6,722 nt of DNA from CAWEHT01 sp963808455 (GTDB lineage Bacteria; Chloroflexota; Anaerolineae; CG2-30-64-16). The position numbers and the translations under genes are program-made. A model generated the notes under the pieces. It worked only from the letters and a program-made list of their open reading frames with translations, ran no database searches and had not been told where the DNA came from. Positions 5,505 to 6,722 of the stretch are shown in pieces; position 1 is the stretch's first letter, and each line of letters opens with the position of its first letter. Where the stretch lies: positions 1-6,722 of the forward strand of contig CAWEHT010000171.1 of the NCBI GenBank assembly GCA_963808455.1, given 5' to 3'.

Positions 5505-6720
5505 CCTCATCAACTCGCTCGAGCGCAGGGTGGAGGAGCGCACCCGCGCCTTGCAGGAGGCCAATCAGGCCATCGAGCGGCGCGCCCTGCAGTTGGAGAT
5601 CAGCGCTCGCGTCGGCCGTGACATCACGTCCATCCTGGGCATAGATGACCTGCTGGCCCGCGTCGTGGACCTCATCCAGGAGGCCTTCGACTATTATCAC
5701 GTCCAGGTGTTCCTGATGGACCAGGACGCCGGGCAGCTCGTGCTGCGGGCGGCCGGACGGACCTTGAGCGCCGAGTACCAACGCCTGGGCATGGGCCAGA
5801 CCAGCATCAACACCCGGGCCGCGGAGACGGGCAAGCCGGTGCTCGTGAACGATGTGTCGCGCGATCCGGCCTATCTGTTCGACGGCAACCTCCCCGGCAC
5901 GCGCTCGGAGCTGGTCGTGCCCCTGCGCCTGGGCGAGCAGGTGATCGGGACGCTCGACGTCCACAATGCCAGGACGGACGCTTTTTCTGGCGAGGATGTC
6001 CTGGTGATCCAGAGCCTGGGCGACCAGATTGCGGTGGCCATCGAGAACGCCCGCCTCTATGATCAGAGCCGGGCGCTGGCCATCATCGAGGAACGGACCC
6101 GCCTGGCGCGGGAGCTGCACGACTCGGTGACGCAATCGCTCTACAGCGTGGTGCTCCTGAGCGAGGGCTGGCGCCGCCAGCTCGGCTCGGGGGCCGCCGG
6201 CCCGGGGCCGGAGCAGCTACGCAGGATCGGGGAGATCGCCCAGCAGGCCCTCAAGGAGATGCGGCTGTTGATCCACGAGATGCGGCCGCCCACCCTGGGC
6301 GGGGAGAGCCTCGTCGACGCCCTCCGCAAGCGGCTCGATGCCGTCGAGCACCACGTGGGGGTCGAGGGCCGCGTGGTGATGGACGATTTCATCGACCTGC
6401 CGCCCAATGTCGCGGAAGGCCTTTACCGCATCGCGCAGGAGGCCCTCAACAACGCCCTGAAACATGCGTCGGCCACACGCGAGACGGTTCGCCTCTGCAT
6501 GAAGGACGGCGCGGTGGTTTTGGAGATCAACGACGACGGCAGGGGCTTCGACCCGCAAACGGTCGAAGGCCTGGGCGGCATGGGGTTGGCGAGCATGCAG
6601 GACCGCACGGACCATCTGGGCGGTGAGCTCGTCATCCGCTCGAGCCCCGGCGCGGGGACAACCGTAACGGTCAGCGTGCCGCTCGGCGGCACGCTGACCG
6701 GCGCTGCGGCCACGGGCTGA
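5350..6720 (+). CDS. Sensor histidine kinase, HAMP-GAF-HisKA_3-HATPase half (frameshifted gene, part 2)
   Basis: The cytoplasmic half of the kinase, 456 residues from ATG 5350, is complete by motif. HAMP spans residues about 1-52 (ARSIADPIAG to LAKAFNSMTAQL). A coiled coil follows (about 50-85, LERRVEERTRALQEANQAIE), then GAF (about 90-232, ending VAIENARLYDQ). The HisKA_3 dimerisation helix carries the phosphoacceptor His257 in RELHDSVTQSLYSVVL. The ATPase domain has N-box EALNNALKHA (364-373), G1 DDGRGFD (395-401) and G2 GGMGLASM. This is the NarL/LiaS-type kinase class, which normally phosphorylates a LuxR-family response regulator; such a gene may lie just past the window. No ribosome binding site precedes 5350, so independent translation is doubtful. 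It probably belongs to one protein with the upstream half. Confidence 0.88.
   Translation: MARSIADPIAGLASAASQIAGGDLDRVAAVEGADEIGALAKAFNSMTAQLRDLINSLERRVEERTRALQEANQAIERRALQLEISARVGRDITSILGIDDLLARVVDLIQEAFDYYHVQVFLMDQDAGQLVLRAAGRTLSAEYQRLGMGQTSINTRAAETGKPVLVNDVSRDPAYLFDGNLPGTRSELVVPLRLGEQVIGTLDVHNARTDAFSGEDVLVIQSLGDQIAVAIENARLYDQSRALAIIEERTRLARELHDSVTQSLYSVVLLSEGWRRQLGSGAAGPGPEQLRRIGEIAQQALKEMRLLIHEMRPPTLGGESLVDALRKRLDAVEHHVGVEGRVVMDDFIDLPPNVAEGLYRIAQEALNNALKHASATRETVRLCMKDGAVVLEINDDGRGFDPQTVEGLGGMGLASMQDRTDHLGGELVIRSSPGAGTTVTVSVPLGGTLTGAAATG
6668..6700 (+). repeat. Perfect 14-bp inverted repeat at the 3' end of the kinase gene
   Basis: The arms 6668-6681 (CGGTCAGCGTGCCG) and 6687-6700 (CGGCACGCTGACCG) are exact reverse complements around a 5-base loop CTCGG, whose outer C and G can add a fifteenth pair. 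It lies inside the codons for VSVPLGGTLTG, ending 18 bases before the stop codon at 6718-6720. No T-run follows within the window, so a rho-independent terminator is not supported. It could stabilise the 3' end of the mRNA or bind a protein. Confidence 0.75.
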
Positions 6721-6722
6721 CA

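Noticed and set aside
5293..6135. A 280-codon minus-strand frame opposite the kinase
   Set aside because: It mirrors the HAMP-GAF-HisKA_3 coding region, whose motifs are all on the plus strand.

Overview
The window is GC-rich bacterial DNA, probably from an uncultured or thermophilic environmental lineage. Chloroflexota is my best guess. It rests on the dCache-HAMP-GAF-HisKA_3 kinase type, the FAD_oxidored paralogues and a dipeptide-type ABC transporter, so it is weak and other phyla with bacterial microcompartments (BMCs) remain possible. I found no tRNA, rRNA, CRISPR array, transposase or obvious new defence or metabolic system. The striking feature is the number of broken genes.

Left part (1-1266): three gene remnants sit end to end. 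On the minus strand (about 150-346) lies the C-terminal two-thirds of a BMC shell protein, missing its N-terminus and carrying a one-base frameshift. Immediately beside it, on the plus strand (368 to about 700), lies a piece of an alpha-D-phosphohexomutase that starts almost at its catalytic TASHN loop and so also lacks its 5' end. Within about 20 bases of where that similarity fades begins the C-terminal two-thirds of a DppD/OppD-type ATPase (721-1266), lacking Walker A. The simplest reading is two deletions. One removed the shared upstream region and both 5' ends of a divergent BMC/mutase pair. The other ran from inside the mutase into dppD.

Middle part (1259-4236): a complete DppF/OppF-type ATPase (1259-2290) overlaps the dppD remnant by 8 bases. 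It overlaps by ATGA with a collapsed FAD-dependent oxidoreductase (2287-2841) that keeps its ribosome binding site and start but only a short C-terminal piece of the enzyme. The tail of that remnant reads into a long imperfect inverted repeat (2624-2727). Then comes an intact FAD-dependent oxidoreductase paralogue (2878-4236). The original unit was probably a solute importer co-transcribed with oxidoreductases acting on the imported compound.

Right part (4237-6722): a good sigma70-type promoter (TTGGGC, 17-base spacer, extended -10 TATAAT) and a GC-rich leader hairpin precede a membrane sensor histidine kinase. The kinase reads as two overlapping frames (4392-5504 and 5350-6720) because of a one-base shift exactly between the second membrane helix and HAMP. 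A second pair of compensating shifts (about 4527-4580) scrambles some 17 residues of the sensor domain. A perfect 14-bp inverted repeat sits in the last codons of the kinase.

Four single-base indels and three abrupt gene junctions in 6.7 kb can be explained by real decay of an accessory region, or by base-level and assembly errors in a metagenomic contig. The sequence alone does not settle which, and read mapping would.
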